A stretch of DNA of 29,396 bases from a virus, in the IMG/VR virus record IMGVR_UViG_3300037808_001350, positions 1 to 29,396 of that record; one strand, written 5' to 3'. This document shows, piece after piece, positions 15,278 to 23,047 of the stretch. A program made the position numbers and the translations under genes. The stretch's first letter is position 1; the number at the start of each line of letters is the position of its first letter. Below the pieces are notes generated by a model. The model had not been told where the DNA came from, searched no databases, and was given only the letters and a program-made list of their open reading frames with translations.

Positions 15278-16267
15278 GTATTTGATTTTGTTTTGATAGA
15301 AAGCATTATCTTCTATCATTTCTTTTGCGATTGGCTCTGCAATATCAGATTGAACTTGTTTGTCCTCCATGGTTGCTATTCTATTTCCATAGGTCTCCAA
15401 GAAGGCATGGTAGTCCTCTAATAACTTGCTGTCATATCCAATGATACCGTCAGTTCCAAATCTTATTTCGTTTTCACGTTTGATTTGTTCGGCAGTTTTA
15501 CCATCGTATAGTACAACACATCCTGCTTGAGTTTTGTGTTGATCACTGAATTGGTGATTATCACATATTGAACTCATATCTATTTGGTTTGTTGTTGCAG
15601 TTAATTTCTCATAGGGTACGGCTTGAATACCTTCAAACTGTGATCTATGGTCATAATGTGTATCTGCTTCTCCACCTACCATGTTTGCATATCCAATTGA
15701 GGCATTGTAGACAACTTGTTGTCCTCTACATTCTTCGATGGCTTTTACCAAAGTTCCAAGTTTGTGGTCATAATTAACATGATTAAACAAGTAATCATTT
15801 GCTAATGATATCTCAAACTCCCTTGGTGTTTGAATGTGTAGTGTTCTGTTATCCATTCCTTGTTTACAAGTGTCCAACTCATAGAGCATTTTGAGTAATA
15901 CTACGTCAGGTCCACTTAGTGTACCCTTTGCGTACTTTTTCTCTAATTTTTCAATTAGTTTCTCAGTTGGTGTTAGAGGTTCATTGGCAATTTCTTCAAG
16001 TGCTTCTGCGTTTAACTCTTCAATGAGATTGTCATCTCTTTCATCTAAACGTTGATTCACTGTTTCTTTGAATTGTTCAATTTCTTCCTCACTCATACCT
16101 TCACCTTGCCAAACACAATGGTATTCTACTGATATTTCATCAAAATCACATGAAACTCCATGTGACTCAAATGGAACGTTGATAGTGTATTCCTCAGCAC
16201 TTGCAAAAGATAAAAAACCTAATGCACCAACAGTAAAAATAATGTAACCTAGTAGTAATTGATTCAA
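15269..16267 (-). CDS. Secreted, cysteine-containing protein (TTG start)
   Basis: A 332-residue protein with a clear signal peptide: a hydrophobic core (LLLGYIIFTVGALGFLSF) and a likely cut after ASA at residue 24. The mature part is acidic and helical in its first half (EEIEQFKETVNQRLDERDDN; LIEKLEKKYAKGTLSGPDVV) and contains six Cys after the signal: 40, 51, then DTC, ECR, SIC and AGC. These could form three disulfides outside the cell. No enzyme motif was found. The start is TTG: it overlaps the stop of the upstream ribbon-helix-helix gene (TTGA), AAGGAGAAA lies about 8 nt upstream, and no ATG occurs before the signal sequence. The VPFESHGVSC...YHCVWQG segment reminds me of secreted proteins in Nitrosopumilus-type hosts (memory, unchecked). 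A host-derived cell-surface protein carried by the virus is my inference. Confidence 0.75.
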   Translation of the reverse strand: MNQLLLGYIIFTVGALGFLSFASAEEYTINVPFESHGVSCDFDEISVEYHCVWQGEGMSEEEIEQFKETVNQRLDERDDNLIEELNAEALEEIANEPLTPTEKLIEKLEKKYAKGTLSGPDVVLLKMLYELDTCKQGMDNRTLHIQTPREFEISLANDYLFNHVNYDHKLGTLVKAIEECRGQQVVYNASIGYANMVGGEADTHYDHRSQFEGIQAVPYEKLTATTNQIDMSSICDNHQFSDQHKTQAGCVVLYDGKTAEQIKRENEIRFGTDGIIGYDSKLLEDYHAFLETYGNRIATMEDKQVQSDIAEPIAKEMIEDNAFYQNKIKYGD

Positions 16268-16371
16268 GAGAGTTTCTCCTTTATCAAATCACGAAGTAAC
16301 ATTCCTTTTTGTGTTGCCTCAACTTTCAGTTTTTGATGTAACTTATCGTCGATTTGTATTGTTTTTGTCAT
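16264..16371 (-). CDS. Mini ribbon-helix-helix protein
   Basis: A 35-residue protein with the Arc/MetJ/CopG layout in minimal form: a beta strand (KTIQID), helix one (DKLHQKLKVEATQKG) and helix two (LLRDLIKEKL). Such proteins dimerise and insert the paired strands into DNA, often repressing their own operon. It ends in a TTGA overlap with the secreted-protein gene, so it may regulate that gene. AT-rich, TATA-like sequence lies upstream (16391-16400 and 16412-16420). The fold call is good for so short a protein; the target is inferred. Confidence 0.65.
   Translation of the reverse strand: MTKTIQIDDKLHQKLKVEATQKGMLLRDLIKEKLS
16275..16281 (-). promoter_or_regulatory. Shine-Dalgarno site deciding the TTG start of the secreted protein
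   Basis: AAGGAGA on the minus strand lies 6-8 nt before the TTG at 16267. Together with the TTGA overlap it fixes a non-ATG start for the secreted-protein gene. Confidence 0.6.
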
Positions 16372-16427
16372 TATGTAGTAAAATGATAATGGTTTTCTAT
16401 ATTATTGTATTAGTATAAAGTTGACTA

Positions 16428-16661
16428 TTAATCAAACGTTTTTCTTTTTTGAGTTGGGGGTTGTATTTTTTTATTAATTATTGCATCAACTTGTTCTTCT
16501 GTAACTTTGACTTTTTCTTGAACTTTGATTACACCCTTAATCACAGCAAGTGGTCCGACACCATGACCGCAACCATTACCATGTTTGAAAGCAAAGGCGA
16601 TTGGTGGGGAAATAATTTCTCCTTCTTGTTTATTTCCACATCTTGTACACGCAATAGGCAT
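16428..16661 (-). CDS. Small zinc-binding protein
   Basis: A 77-residue protein. CTRC at residues 5-8, and a His/Gly/Cys-rich block HGNGCGHGVG near 27-36, could together bind zinc. The second half is a charged helix (KVQEKVKVTEEQVDAIINKK) with a basic tail (PTQKRK). A similar Cys/His style (CLGHNHGTGC) occurs in the 73-residue protein at 22784-23005. It follows the capsid gene's terminator and has a TATA-like CTTTTAGG about 30 nt upstream. The function is unknown. Confidence 0.6.
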   Translation of the reverse strand: MPIACTRCGNKQEGEIISPPIAFAFKHGNGCGHGVGPLAVIKGVIKVQEKVKVTEEQVDAIINKKIQPPTQKRKTFD

Positions 16662-16706
16662 AATTACTATTTCATTAATGGAATAGCCTAAAAGTGTTTT
16701 TAGAAT

Positions 16707-16723
16707 AAAAAAAAAGAAAAAAA
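16707..16723 (-). terminator. U-tract terminator after the major capsid gene
   Basis: Shortly after the capsid stop codon the minus strand reads seven T, one C and nine T. This is a strong archaeal-type terminator and would end the head-gene transcript. Confidence 0.7.
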
Positions 16724-16736
16724 GGAGTTTAGAATC

Positions 16737-17936
16737 CTAGAATGAAGTGATTTTGTAAGCTCCAACGTCAGAGTGTGCTGGTTTTGCTTGGAATCTAACT
16801 AACAAGTCAGATTCATACAAACCGCCTACTGAGAGGTCAAAGTTTTCAATTGTCAAATCTTCTCTTAATCCGACTACTTGTGCAATATCTCTTTTAACGA
16901 CGAGTACAGTTCCTTGAGTAATTTGTGGGGTTTCCCATACATTTCTCAAGCCGAGAGCTGCTGCCAATCCACTGTTGTTTACAACATCAGTGTTGTCTGT
17001 AGGTCCTACTATGAATCTACTTAGGAATGGCCATTCACCGTTTGTTCCTGCGTTTCTAACTGCTTCCATTGCATCTGTTGGATGAATGAACATTGTGTCT
17101 GCTCTGTTTCTTTGTTCACCTGGGAATTTACCACGGATGACATTGATAAGGGCTTCAAACTCAGATTGTACTGGAGTTGCTAGATCGAGGTTTGCTTTTG
17201 TGTCAGTTGGAACTGTACTATCATCAGTTAACGTTCTGATTAGTTTTTCACCAATCATGTAATAGAACTCGTTACCAGCGTTTTTGAGTGATTGCTCAAC
17301 TGATAAAAAGTTATTATCTTTTACATCGTTTCTGTTGACAGAGATTGTTCCTCTGTAAGAGTTGTTTGTACCAGAGGTATCGAGTTCGACGGTTTCAACT
17401 TTACCACCAATTGCTGGAGGAGTACCACCACTTTCTGTGTATATTTCTATACCTTTCTGTGCACCTACTGCTCCACCGACTGTGTCAGTATATTTTGTAA
17501 TTGGCACATTCACCTTTGGAGTGTCCATGTCAATTAGTCTGAAATACTGTTTCCAGTCAGACCAAGGTTCTGCTCCTTCCAAGATCTCGTCTGCAATTTT
17601 CAAAGCAGATAAGGTGTTTGGAACTGATACAGTTTCGTGTAATTGTTTACCACCAATGTAAGGGTTGGTTGCAGCCATATCACCGATTCTGATACCATAT
17701 TGGGAGTACCATACCTTGTCTAAGTTAGGATTTAGTTTTCCATCTTCGAAACCATTCTGGCTATGACGGTCAAAGATAACACTCATTGGAGTTTCACGAA
17801 TTGGTTTGAATAAATCAAACTTACCGCCATTAGCTTGTGCTTGTTCTGCACCAAGCATTAATGCTTCCTTTATGTGTGCCATTTCAGGGAGAGCTAAAAT
17901 ACTTGCTCTATTGTGTTTTGGTTTAGAACCAGCCAT
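16737..17936 (-). CDS. Major capsid protein (HK97-fold)
   Basis: A 399-residue protein starting MAGSKPKHNRAS. An upstream in-frame start at 18023 would overlap the cement-protein gene by 86 bases, so it was not used; GGGAG lies about 10 nt before the chosen ATG. The sequence has the HK97-type progression: a helical N-terminal arm, an elongated middle (KVNVPITKYTDTVGGAVGAQ, then ETVELDTSGTNNSYRGTISV), and a helix-rich C-terminal domain (EFYYMIGEKLIRTLTDDS; DTMFIHPTDAMEAVRNAG; SDLLVRFQAKPAH). The order MuF-protease, scaffold, cement protein, capsid is typical. No HK97-style crosslink lysine or long delta domain is evident: the separate 271-residue gene upstream serves as scaffold. Identity rests on order plus fold character. 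Confidence 0.88.
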   Translation of the reverse strand: MAGSKPKHNRASILALPEMAHIKEALMLGAEQAQANGGKFDLFKPIRETPMSVIFDRHSQNGFEDGKLNPNLDKVWYSQYGIRIGDMAATNPYIGGKQLHETVSVPNTLSALKIADEILEGAEPWSDWKQYFRLIDMDTPKVNVPITKYTDTVGGAVGAQKGIEIYTESGGTPPAIGGKVETVELDTSGTNNSYRGTISVNRNDVKDNNFLSVEQSLKNAGNEFYYMIGEKLIRTLTDDSTVPTDTKANLDLATPVQSEFEALINVIRGKFPGEQRNRADTMFIHPTDAMEAVRNAGTNGEWPFLSRFIVGPTDNTDVVNNSGLAAALGLRNVWETPQITQGTVLVVKRDIAQVVGLREDLTIENFDLSVGGLYESDLLVRFQAKPAHSDVGAYKITSF

Positions 17937-17937
17937 T

Positions 17938-18417
17938 TTAGAAGGCTCCCTCTCTTTGAACATCGACAATGATAATGTCTCCTGCTGAACCAGCTTGTAA
18001 AGCGGTTGCGATAATATCGTCACCAGCTGTATTTGCTAGTTGTAAATCTCCTGATCCGTTACCAGCTAATTTTGCACCAAGGGTACAAATTTCTGCTAGT
18101 CGGGCTGGACATCTACCTTGTGTTACTACCACTATGCCATCACCTACTAAGCGACTTGCTTTTGTAGTGTTGTCGGCTGGTGAAGCTCCACCAGTACCAA
18201 AAATTCCATCATTGTCACCACCGACAATAATGCCATAAGCATCTTGTCCTGCGGTATCAACTTTGTCTGCTCTTGGTAAGAGTTCAGCTGAAGCAGCGGC
18301 TGCTAATTTAACACAGCCACCCATTTCCATGTCTACTTCATTTGCGATTATATTTATCACGGAACTTGACTTGTGATCTACTGGACCACGGGCAAGACCT
18401 GGATAAAGATTTGTCAT
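17938..18417 (-). CDS. Capsid cement / decoration protein
   Basis: A 159-residue Ala/Gly-rich beta protein. The segment GGCVKLAAAASAELLPRADK followed by AYGIIVGGDND, and later DGIVVVTQGRCPARL with the closing strand AGDIIIVDVQREG, resembles DUF2190-like capsid cement proteins that lie beside the capsid gene and trimerise on the shell. It stops one base before the capsid ATG. Its promoter (TTTAAG centred 25 nt upstream) shows nearly the same sequence as that of the scaffold gene, which suggests equal timing with strong leaderless expression. Confidence 0.7.
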   Translation of the reverse strand: MTNLYPGLARGPVDHKSSSVINIIANEVDMEMGGCVKLAAAASAELLPRADKVDTAGQDAYGIIVGGDNDGIFGTGGASPADNTTKASRLVGDGIVVVTQGRCPARLAEICTLGAKLAGNGSGDLQLANTAGDDIIATALQAGSAGDIIIVDVQREGAF

Positions 18418-18438
18418 AATCGCTCTCGAATGAAATCG

Positions 18439-18446
18439 CTTAAAGG
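18439..18446 (-). promoter_or_regulatory. Leaderless-type promoter of the cement/capsid transcript
   Basis: CCTTTAAG on the minus strand is centred about 25 nt before the ATG at 18417. The segment from AATACCTTTAA through ATTTCAT, CGAG and GCGA is almost the same as in the scaffold promoter at 19341-19350, so both may share a late transcription signal. Confidence 0.7.
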
Positions 18447-18479
18447 TATTTTGTTTACATACAATGTAGTTGTAATTTC

Positions 18480-18490
18480 AAAAAAGAAAA
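18480..18490 (-). terminator. U-rich tract after the scaffold gene
   Basis: TTTTCTTTTTT on the minus strand follows the scaffold stop by a few bases and lies upstream of the next promoter. It fits an archaeal U-tract terminator. Confidence 0.55.
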
Positions 18491-18504
18491 GAGAATTACT
18501 CTGC

Positions 18505-19320
18505 TTATTGATAAGGAGAGTTAGAAATTAGTTTATCCAATTCCAAAATACTCTGTCTTTTTGCTTCAAGGGAATACTGTTTCTCAAAGATCCGTGGGCT
18601 GCCTTTTTGTGAATCAAGGTTGTTTACGGTTCTTGGAAGTTCGGTCTCTTGAATTTTAGGAGTTTGTTCTCTTGCAGTGTGCAAATCTAATCCGAGAGGA
18701 GCAGTTTGTGCTTCTTTAACTTGATTGGATAGGAACTTGATTGCTTTGTTTTGTTGAGTGATTTGTTCTCTCAACGGAGTAACATAAGCCTCCATGTACT
18801 TTTTGACAGTATATTGCATCTGTTGAATTTGCTGTGGAGTGTTCATTGGGGGTATTTGAGGCATATTTGGAGCCATTTGTTGTGCTAACTGTGGATCTAA
18901 TCCTGGCATCATTGGTGGAAATCCACCTACTTCCTTCATTTGATCTTCAGTTTTCATTTCAGGGGCTTCCAAGTCACCTACAGGTTCTTCAGTTCCCTCT
19001 TTTGGGAGAGGACCGCTATTGCTGGAGGATTGCTCACTACCTTCGTTACCACTTTTGTCGCCATCTTTTAATTCAGCTTCATGAACAAATTTCTCGCCTT
19101 TTGGTTTTATGAATTTACCTTGGGCTGGTGTTGGTTCTTCAGCAGCGTCCACTTCTTGAATGGCAGTTGATAAGAAACCTTGACCGATTGCTCTTTGTGC
19201 TGGATCTTGATGACCCATTAATGCAAAAGCAGTTTCAACAGTTTTTCGGAATGTGGGTGTTGATCCTCTAAGGAGCGGTTGTGCTTCTTGTATGGATTTA
19301 CATTCTTGTAACTTTTTCAT
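18505..19320 (-). CDS. Capsid scaffold protein
   Basis: A 271-residue protein (ATG at 19320; a GTG nine bases further up is possible but lies inside the promoter spacing). Composition is that of scaffolds: a helical N-terminus, a charged Glu/Lys/Ser/Pro-rich disordered middle (PAQGKFIKPKGEKFVHEAEL; GNEGSEQSSSNSG), a Met/Pro/Gln tract (MMPGLDPQLAQQMAPNMPQI), then a coiled-coil stretch (YVTPLREQITQQNKAIKFL) and a basic C-terminal helix (KRQSILELDKLISN) that would bind the capsid protein. It lies between the MuF-protease gene and the capsid genes, the normal place for a scaffold. No protease motif is present, consistent with that activity being in the upstream gene. Confidence 0.75.
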   Translation of the reverse strand: MKKLQECKSIQEAQPLLRGSTPTFRKTVETAFALMGHQDPAQRAIGQGFLSTAIQEVDAAEEPTPAQGKFIKPKGEKFVHEAELKDGDKSGNEGSEQSSSNSGPLPKEGTEEPVGDLEAPEMKTEDQMKEVGGFPPMMPGLDPQLAQQMAPNMPQIPPMNTPQQIQQMQYTVKKYMEAYVTPLREQITQQNKAIKFLSNQVKEAQTAPLGLDLHTAREQTPKIQETELPRTVNNLDSQKGSPRIFEKQYSLEAKRQSILELDKLISNSPYQ

Positions 19321-19340
19321 TATTCGCACTCGTATGAAAT

Positions 19341-19350
19341 AGTTTAAAGG
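19341..19350 (-). promoter_or_regulatory. Leaderless-type promoter of the scaffold gene
   Basis: CCTTTAAACT on the minus strand has its TTTAAA centred 25 nt before the ATG at 19320. It abuts the stop of the MuF-protease gene and closely matches the promoter at 18439-18446. Confidence 0.7.
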
Positions 19351-19355
19351 TATTG

Positions 19356-20837
19356 TTATACGGGCTGAATGATTGTAGTTTTGACACCTGGCTCCGCATG
19401 AGGGATAACATTACCATGCCATACTATTCCCCTTGGATCAGTTACCACCCATGTTAGTCCAATATCGTCCAGTTCCCCTAGAATCACGCCCCTTGGAATA
19501 ACACAAATCTCACAAGAACCGTCATTACATGATCCGTCACATGGTCCAACTGTCTCACTTCTTGGAGAACCTCCATTGATTGATACAGCTGTGATTTGAC
19601 CATTTGTTATCAATTGATTGATTTCAGGATCAGTTTCCATTATTAACATTTGAATTGATTTGGTATATGGATCAAATTCACTGTCCAATATGGTAGCACC
19701 TGTTCTCCATTCTGGATTATGGTTAATATCCATTCCATGTCCTATCGCTGTCCTTGACATTGCCATAAGTTCTGAAGCTGCCAATAATCTCCTGTACTGT
19801 TCGCCTTCTGCCCTATGGTCAGTTATTGCCTCCTGACTTGCTCTAACTAAATATATCACTCCACCTGATTCTTGAGCCATTGCCTTGCTTCTTTCCAAGT
19901 AATCCTCAGTTAACCAGCCAAATTCCTGTCTGACTTGTGCTAGAGCCTCCCTGATCATTTTAAGTGGTTTACGGTAATAGTTACGATGTCCTGTTCTTTG
20001 TGACATTCCACCGTCGGGTTTGATCTTATGCAAGGAACCATAGTGTGATTTTGCTCCAATCTTTCTATGGATAGTTTGAATATCAGCTAGAGCAGTTGGA
20101 GTTAGGGAATCTGCCTTTATTTCCCCTGTACTCTTCCAATAACAGATACAATTAGGGTGGGTAGTGGAATATCCTAATCCCTCACTTGGAGGAACTGGGC
20201 GATTGGTGGCATTGTTCATATCGAAAATCTTACCAGCGAAATCATAACATACGTCATCTTGATCATGATTTTGGTAGATATACTCCATGTAGGAGGGTTC
20301 TACCTCATTAAATTGTCCGCTTGGCTGAATACTTATCGCTGGTAAGTCTAATGGTTGCATTTGTGAATCCTCTATATCATATCTCCATGGTTGCGTTGCC
20401 TGTGTTGTCCATGGCTCTACCCCCAAAGTTGGTGGTTGACTGGCTAAATTATTTGCAGTTCCAATCCAATTGGTGTCGTCCCCCTGATATTGAGTATTTG
20501 CTATATTGAAAGTATGACCAATATTGCTACCGTTTAAGGAGTATAAGGGATCATTTGTCTTGACTGAACCCAGGGGATCAGGTGTCGGATTGGTAGGGTA
20601 TGGTTCTGTCGTTCCTAGGGTATTTGGTTGAAAGTATGGTGGACTTCCAGTATCTGGAACGAGACTGTTAACCTGTGGCATTAAATCCAAACCCGTAACT
20701 TTAGGTGGCCAATCGTGAATTTGTTCTTGTTCCTCATAGTATGCAATTGCAGCTCTTTGGGCTTCTTCATGAGGAATACCCCTACTAAGTAGGTATTCCT
20801 TCATTTGAAGAATTTTAGTTAATGTTTCTTCTGGCAT
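19356..20837 (-). CDS. MuF minor head protein fused to a likely prohead protease
   Basis: A 493-residue protein from the ATG at 20837. Residues about 1-190 form a Pro/Thr-rich, poorly ordered arm. Residues about 195-234 carry the end of a MuF domain: VCYDFAGKIFDM, then PPSEGLGYSTTHPNCICYW, the CxxxxGKxF...HPNCxC pattern. Residues 320-490 look like an HK97/U35-type prohead protease: MDINHNPEWRTGATILDSEF with a likely catalytic His near 373, then DPEINQLITNGQITAVSING with a likely catalytic Ser near 419. Near 433-445 there is an unusual Cys cluster (CDGSCNDGSCEIC). In most phages MuF and protease are separate genes or the protease precedes the scaffold; both functions lie in one chain here, immediately before the scaffold. 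The MuF motif is firm; the protease call is moderate and the third catalytic residue is not identified. Confidence 0.75.
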   Translation of the reverse strand: MPEETLTKILQMKEYLLSRGIPHEEAQRAAIAYYEEQEQIHDWPPKVTGLDLMPQVNSLVPDTGSPPYFQPNTLGTTEPYPTNPTPDPLGSVKTNDPLYSLNGSNIGHTFNIANTQYQGDDTNWIGTANNLASQPPTLGVEPWTTQATQPWRYDIEDSQMQPLDLPAISIQPSGQFNEVEPSYMEYIYQNHDQDDVCYDFAGKIFDMNNATNRPVPPSEGLGYSTTHPNCICYWKSTGEIKADSLTPTALADIQTIHRKIGAKSHYGSLHKIKPDGGMSQRTGHRNYYRKPLKMIREALAQVRQEFGWLTEDYLERSKAMAQESGGVIYLVRASQEAITDHRAEGEQYRRLLAASELMAMSRTAIGHGMDINHNPEWRTGATILDSEFDPYTKSIQMLIMETDPEINQLITNGQITAVSINGGSPRSETVGPCDGSCNDGSCEICVIPRGVILGELDDIGLTWVVTDPRGIVWHGNVIPHAEPGVKTTIIQPV

Positions 20838-21127
20838 GGACAATTTAATTTCGCATCCATTAATTGTATTTTTAATGCTTCCAAGTAGCGTTTTGCACCT
20901 ATGCTTGTTGGAGCTAAACTGCCTGGAACGCTTGAGGTCTCAAATGATATCAGTGGTCCAGGTGAGCCAGCTCCGTTGTCGGCTCCTCCTTCTGGGGATC
21001 TTCCACTTCCTAATCCTCCTTCGTCTAAATCTTTGATATTCTTGTTAACTTCAGTAACCTTTGGTAAGAAGGGGTGATCAGTAGATTCATGTATAATATC
21101 TCCGCAGATTTCACAATTATCCAACAT
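20819..21127 (-). CDS. Small CxxC head-region protein
   Basis: A 102-residue protein starting MLDNCEICGD. A CxxC pair lies at the N-terminus and CPC near the C-terminus (LNCPCQKKH), so zinc binding is possible. The middle is a Gly/Ser/Pro linker (DEGGLGSGRSPEGGADNGAG) of the type seen in MuF-associated head proteins, followed by a helix (GAKRYLEALKIQLMDAKL). The ATG at 21127 overlaps the portal stop by 11 bases and is preceded by GGTGA. Its end overlaps the MuF-protease start. The position suggests a minor head or packaging component. A longer start at 21187 would run deep into the portal gene and was not used. Confidence 0.6.
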   Translation of the reverse strand: MLDNCEICGDIIHESTDHPFLPKVTEVNKNIKDLDEGGLGSGRSPEGGADNGAGSPGPLISFETSSVPGSLAPTSIGAKRYLEALKIQLMDAKLNCPCQKKH

Positions 21128-22766
21128 AGTCACCTTGTCTCCAATGTTGTGATTTGTTTGATTGCTTAAAATTATTTTGAAAATCACCCCTTGTGGACTG
21201 GATCATGGAGTTGTATGTCTCGTCACTTTGAGGTGGCGTACCCATGGTTTGATTGCTAAAGTTGTCAACTGGTCCTCCTCCCATATCGTTCTGTGGAAGA
21301 TTGGAATTGTCCTCTTGAGGTTGTTGTTGCTCAGTCGGGGTTGACATTAGTTGATTCATGTATAGTTGTTCAGGGGAATACATTTGTTCCAATTGTTCGT
21401 CCATATCCTTGGTAATTCCTAATCCTGCTTGTACGAACAAATTATTCAATACCACTGGATCTTTAGGTAATGGAGAGTTCATGTATAATTCCAATAGTTT
21501 GATTTGGTCTTGTACGGGAATATCCTTTTTCTCTACCTTACCAAATTCAATTTCAAATTTAAGATCGTCCCATGTTAGCCAAGTCATTCCTCCTGTTTCT
21601 GGATCAGGTAACGGGTTTGCCTCATACCATGGCTTGAATATCTTTTCCATTAATTGTTCCTTGATTGATATTGGGAAAGCTGATAATCCAATCTCATCTA
21701 ATGCAGCTGAGGAACGAGCATTGGCAAACTGATGGGATTCTGAAGATCCCTGTTTACCTCTGAAATCATTTAGTGCCTTGAATATTGGACCAATCGTAAG
21801 ATCAGTAAATTGTTCTGGGTTGAAATTTCTTGCCTGACTACCTAACTCTTGAACTTCTACTTTAGTTCCAGCAATTACATCTTGACCTATATCTAAATTC
21901 TCAACTTGTGATTGCAAGTTGCTTCTTTGTGATTCGTCTCCTGCCTCTACTGTCCATAAGTTGTGAGAAACATATCTTTGCTCGGCCAATTGCATGGTGT
22001 ATTGAGTAGCATATTTTCTATCTAACAAGGATTGTAATTCTCTTTGTTCTGTTTCTCCACCGTTGATAGGCATATTAAACAATCTTGGGGAAGTCATGGA
22101 AACTGCAAAGCCAGTACCAAATGCTGAAGCGTCAACCCTGTTCCAGGTAAAGTGTAATATTTCTGAAGGATTGTGATACCCCTGATATTCTGCTCCTCTG
22201 AACTCATACTTGTATGGAGTTCTTTGTCTGTCCCACCAAATTCTTGAGAAGGAGGAAATTGGAATGTGCATCAAGTCTTTAAATGATCTTACATTTTGTA
22301 TTCCCATTCTTGGTTTCCATACGGAATTGCCATACCATAATAACTCTTTTACCAATTCGGTATCAAGCGTGTCAAAATGTAGGTCTCTAGTAAATTTCTT
22401 AAAGTGATCTACGACGAATGTTTTTTCAGCTTTGATATAGTGAGCTCCACCTGTGACCTGAGATGAGAGGTGATTAACTGCAAGTTGAGTATCTTCGTCT
22501 AACTGTAATCCTGTTTTTTGTGTTCTAAATGGGACAGCTGGAGTATCAAATGTTCGGGAGGTATACCCTTCCCTTGAATAAGCACCGACGGTGGAAATCT
22601 CTGGACCCCAAACAGGTTGAGACAATCCAGGAGACATTTCCATTAAGCTCTGTAACTCTCCTAAAGGTAGCTTAGGGACGTTGACTTTAGCAAATGCACG
22701 GGAGTTGTTATTTTCAATAACACCCATCTTGGATAAACCATTAGTCAATCTAGTTCGCCAAGTCAT
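21117..22766 (-). CDS. Portal protein
   Basis: A 549-residue protein. It has the portal-type layout: a variable N-terminus, a beta-rich wing with aromatic motifs (FSRIWWDRQRTPYKYEFRGA, then SEILHFTWNRVDASAFGTGF), a helical stem and crown region (YATQYTMQLAEQRYVSHNLW; FTDLTIGPIFKALNDFRGKQ; RSSAALDEIGLSAFPISIKE), and a Gln/Asn-rich flexible C-terminus. It is followed by the MuF-type gene as in most tailed viruses. No Walker or nuclease motif is present, as expected. A weak GGAG lies about 16 nt upstream of the ATG, beyond the ideal spacing. The call rests on length, motif style and order. Confidence 0.88.
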   Translation of the reverse strand: MTWRTRLTNGLSKMGVIENNNSRAFAKVNVPKLPLGELQSLMEMSPGLSQPVWGPEISTVGAYSREGYTSRTFDTPAVPFRTQKTGLQLDEDTQLAVNHLSSQVTGGAHYIKAEKTFVVDHFKKFTRDLHFDTLDTELVKELLWYGNSVWKPRMGIQNVRSFKDLMHIPISSFSRIWWDRQRTPYKYEFRGAEYQGYHNPSEILHFTWNRVDASAFGTGFAVSMTSPRLFNMPINGGETEQRELQSLLDRKYATQYTMQLAEQRYVSHNLWTVEAGDESQRSNLQSQVENLDIGQDVIAGTKVEVQELGSQARNFNPEQFTDLTIGPIFKALNDFRGKQGSSESHQFANARSSAALDEIGLSAFPISIKEQLMEKIFKPWYEANPLPDPETGGMTWLTWDDLKFEIEFGKVEKKDIPVQDQIKLLELYMNSPLPKDPVVLNNLFVQAGLGITKDMDEQLEQMYSPEQLYMNQLMSTPTEQQQPQEDNSNLPQNDMGGGPVDNFSNQTMGTPPQSDETYNSMIQSTRGDFQNNFKQSNKSQHWRQGDYVG

Positions 22767-22783
22767 GCTATATTGTACTTCTC

Positions 22784-23005
22784 CTAGTTATTATTAATTT
22801 TGGATTGCGTATTAATCAGGTACAAGTCGCCACTTTTTGGCTCTGTCAGGTATTTTCCACCGTGTCCCTTGTGGGGTTTTTTCTTTAGTATTATAATGCA
22901 AAAACATTTGTAACAGAATTGATATTCCTTCCAATTTTTGGATTTTGGAGATTTTGAATTTTTAAAACATCCCGTACCATGATTATGACCTAAACACGTT
23001 GCCAC
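22784..23005 (-). CDS. Cys/His-rich small protein (GTG start)
   Basis: A 73-residue protein rich in possible metal ligands: CLGHNHGTGC at residues 4-13, CYKCFC near 31-36 and HKGHGG near 45-50, with many lysines between. It is probably zinc-binding. The start is GTG: an in-frame TAA precedes it closely, and a TATA-like box sits 26 nt upstream. It separates the adhesin-like block from the portal. It shares its Cys/His style with the 77-residue protein at 16428-16661, but I do not recognise the family. Confidence 0.55.
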   Translation of the reverse strand: MATCLGHNHGTGCFKNSKSPKSKNWKEYQFCYKCFCIIILKKKPHKGHGGKYLTEPKSGDLYLINTQSKINNN

Positions 23006-23027
23006 ACCTTATATTATAATATACGTA

Positions 23028-23034
23028 CTTTATA
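23028..23034 (-). promoter_or_regulatory. Leaderless-type promoter of the 73-residue gene
   Basis: TATAAAG on the minus strand is centred about 26 nt before the GTG at 23005. This spacing supports the GTG as the true start. Confidence 0.55.
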
Positions 23035-23047
23035 TATCATTAGAATA

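Noticed and set aside
17937-18023. An N-terminal extension of the major capsid protein from an upstream in-frame start.
   Set aside because: It would overlap the cement-protein gene by 86 bases, and a GGGAG site sits at the right distance before the ATG at 17936.
21128-21187. A longer form of the 102-residue CxxC protein.
   Set aside because: It would overlap the portal gene by about 70 bases; GGTGA directly precedes the ATG at 21127.
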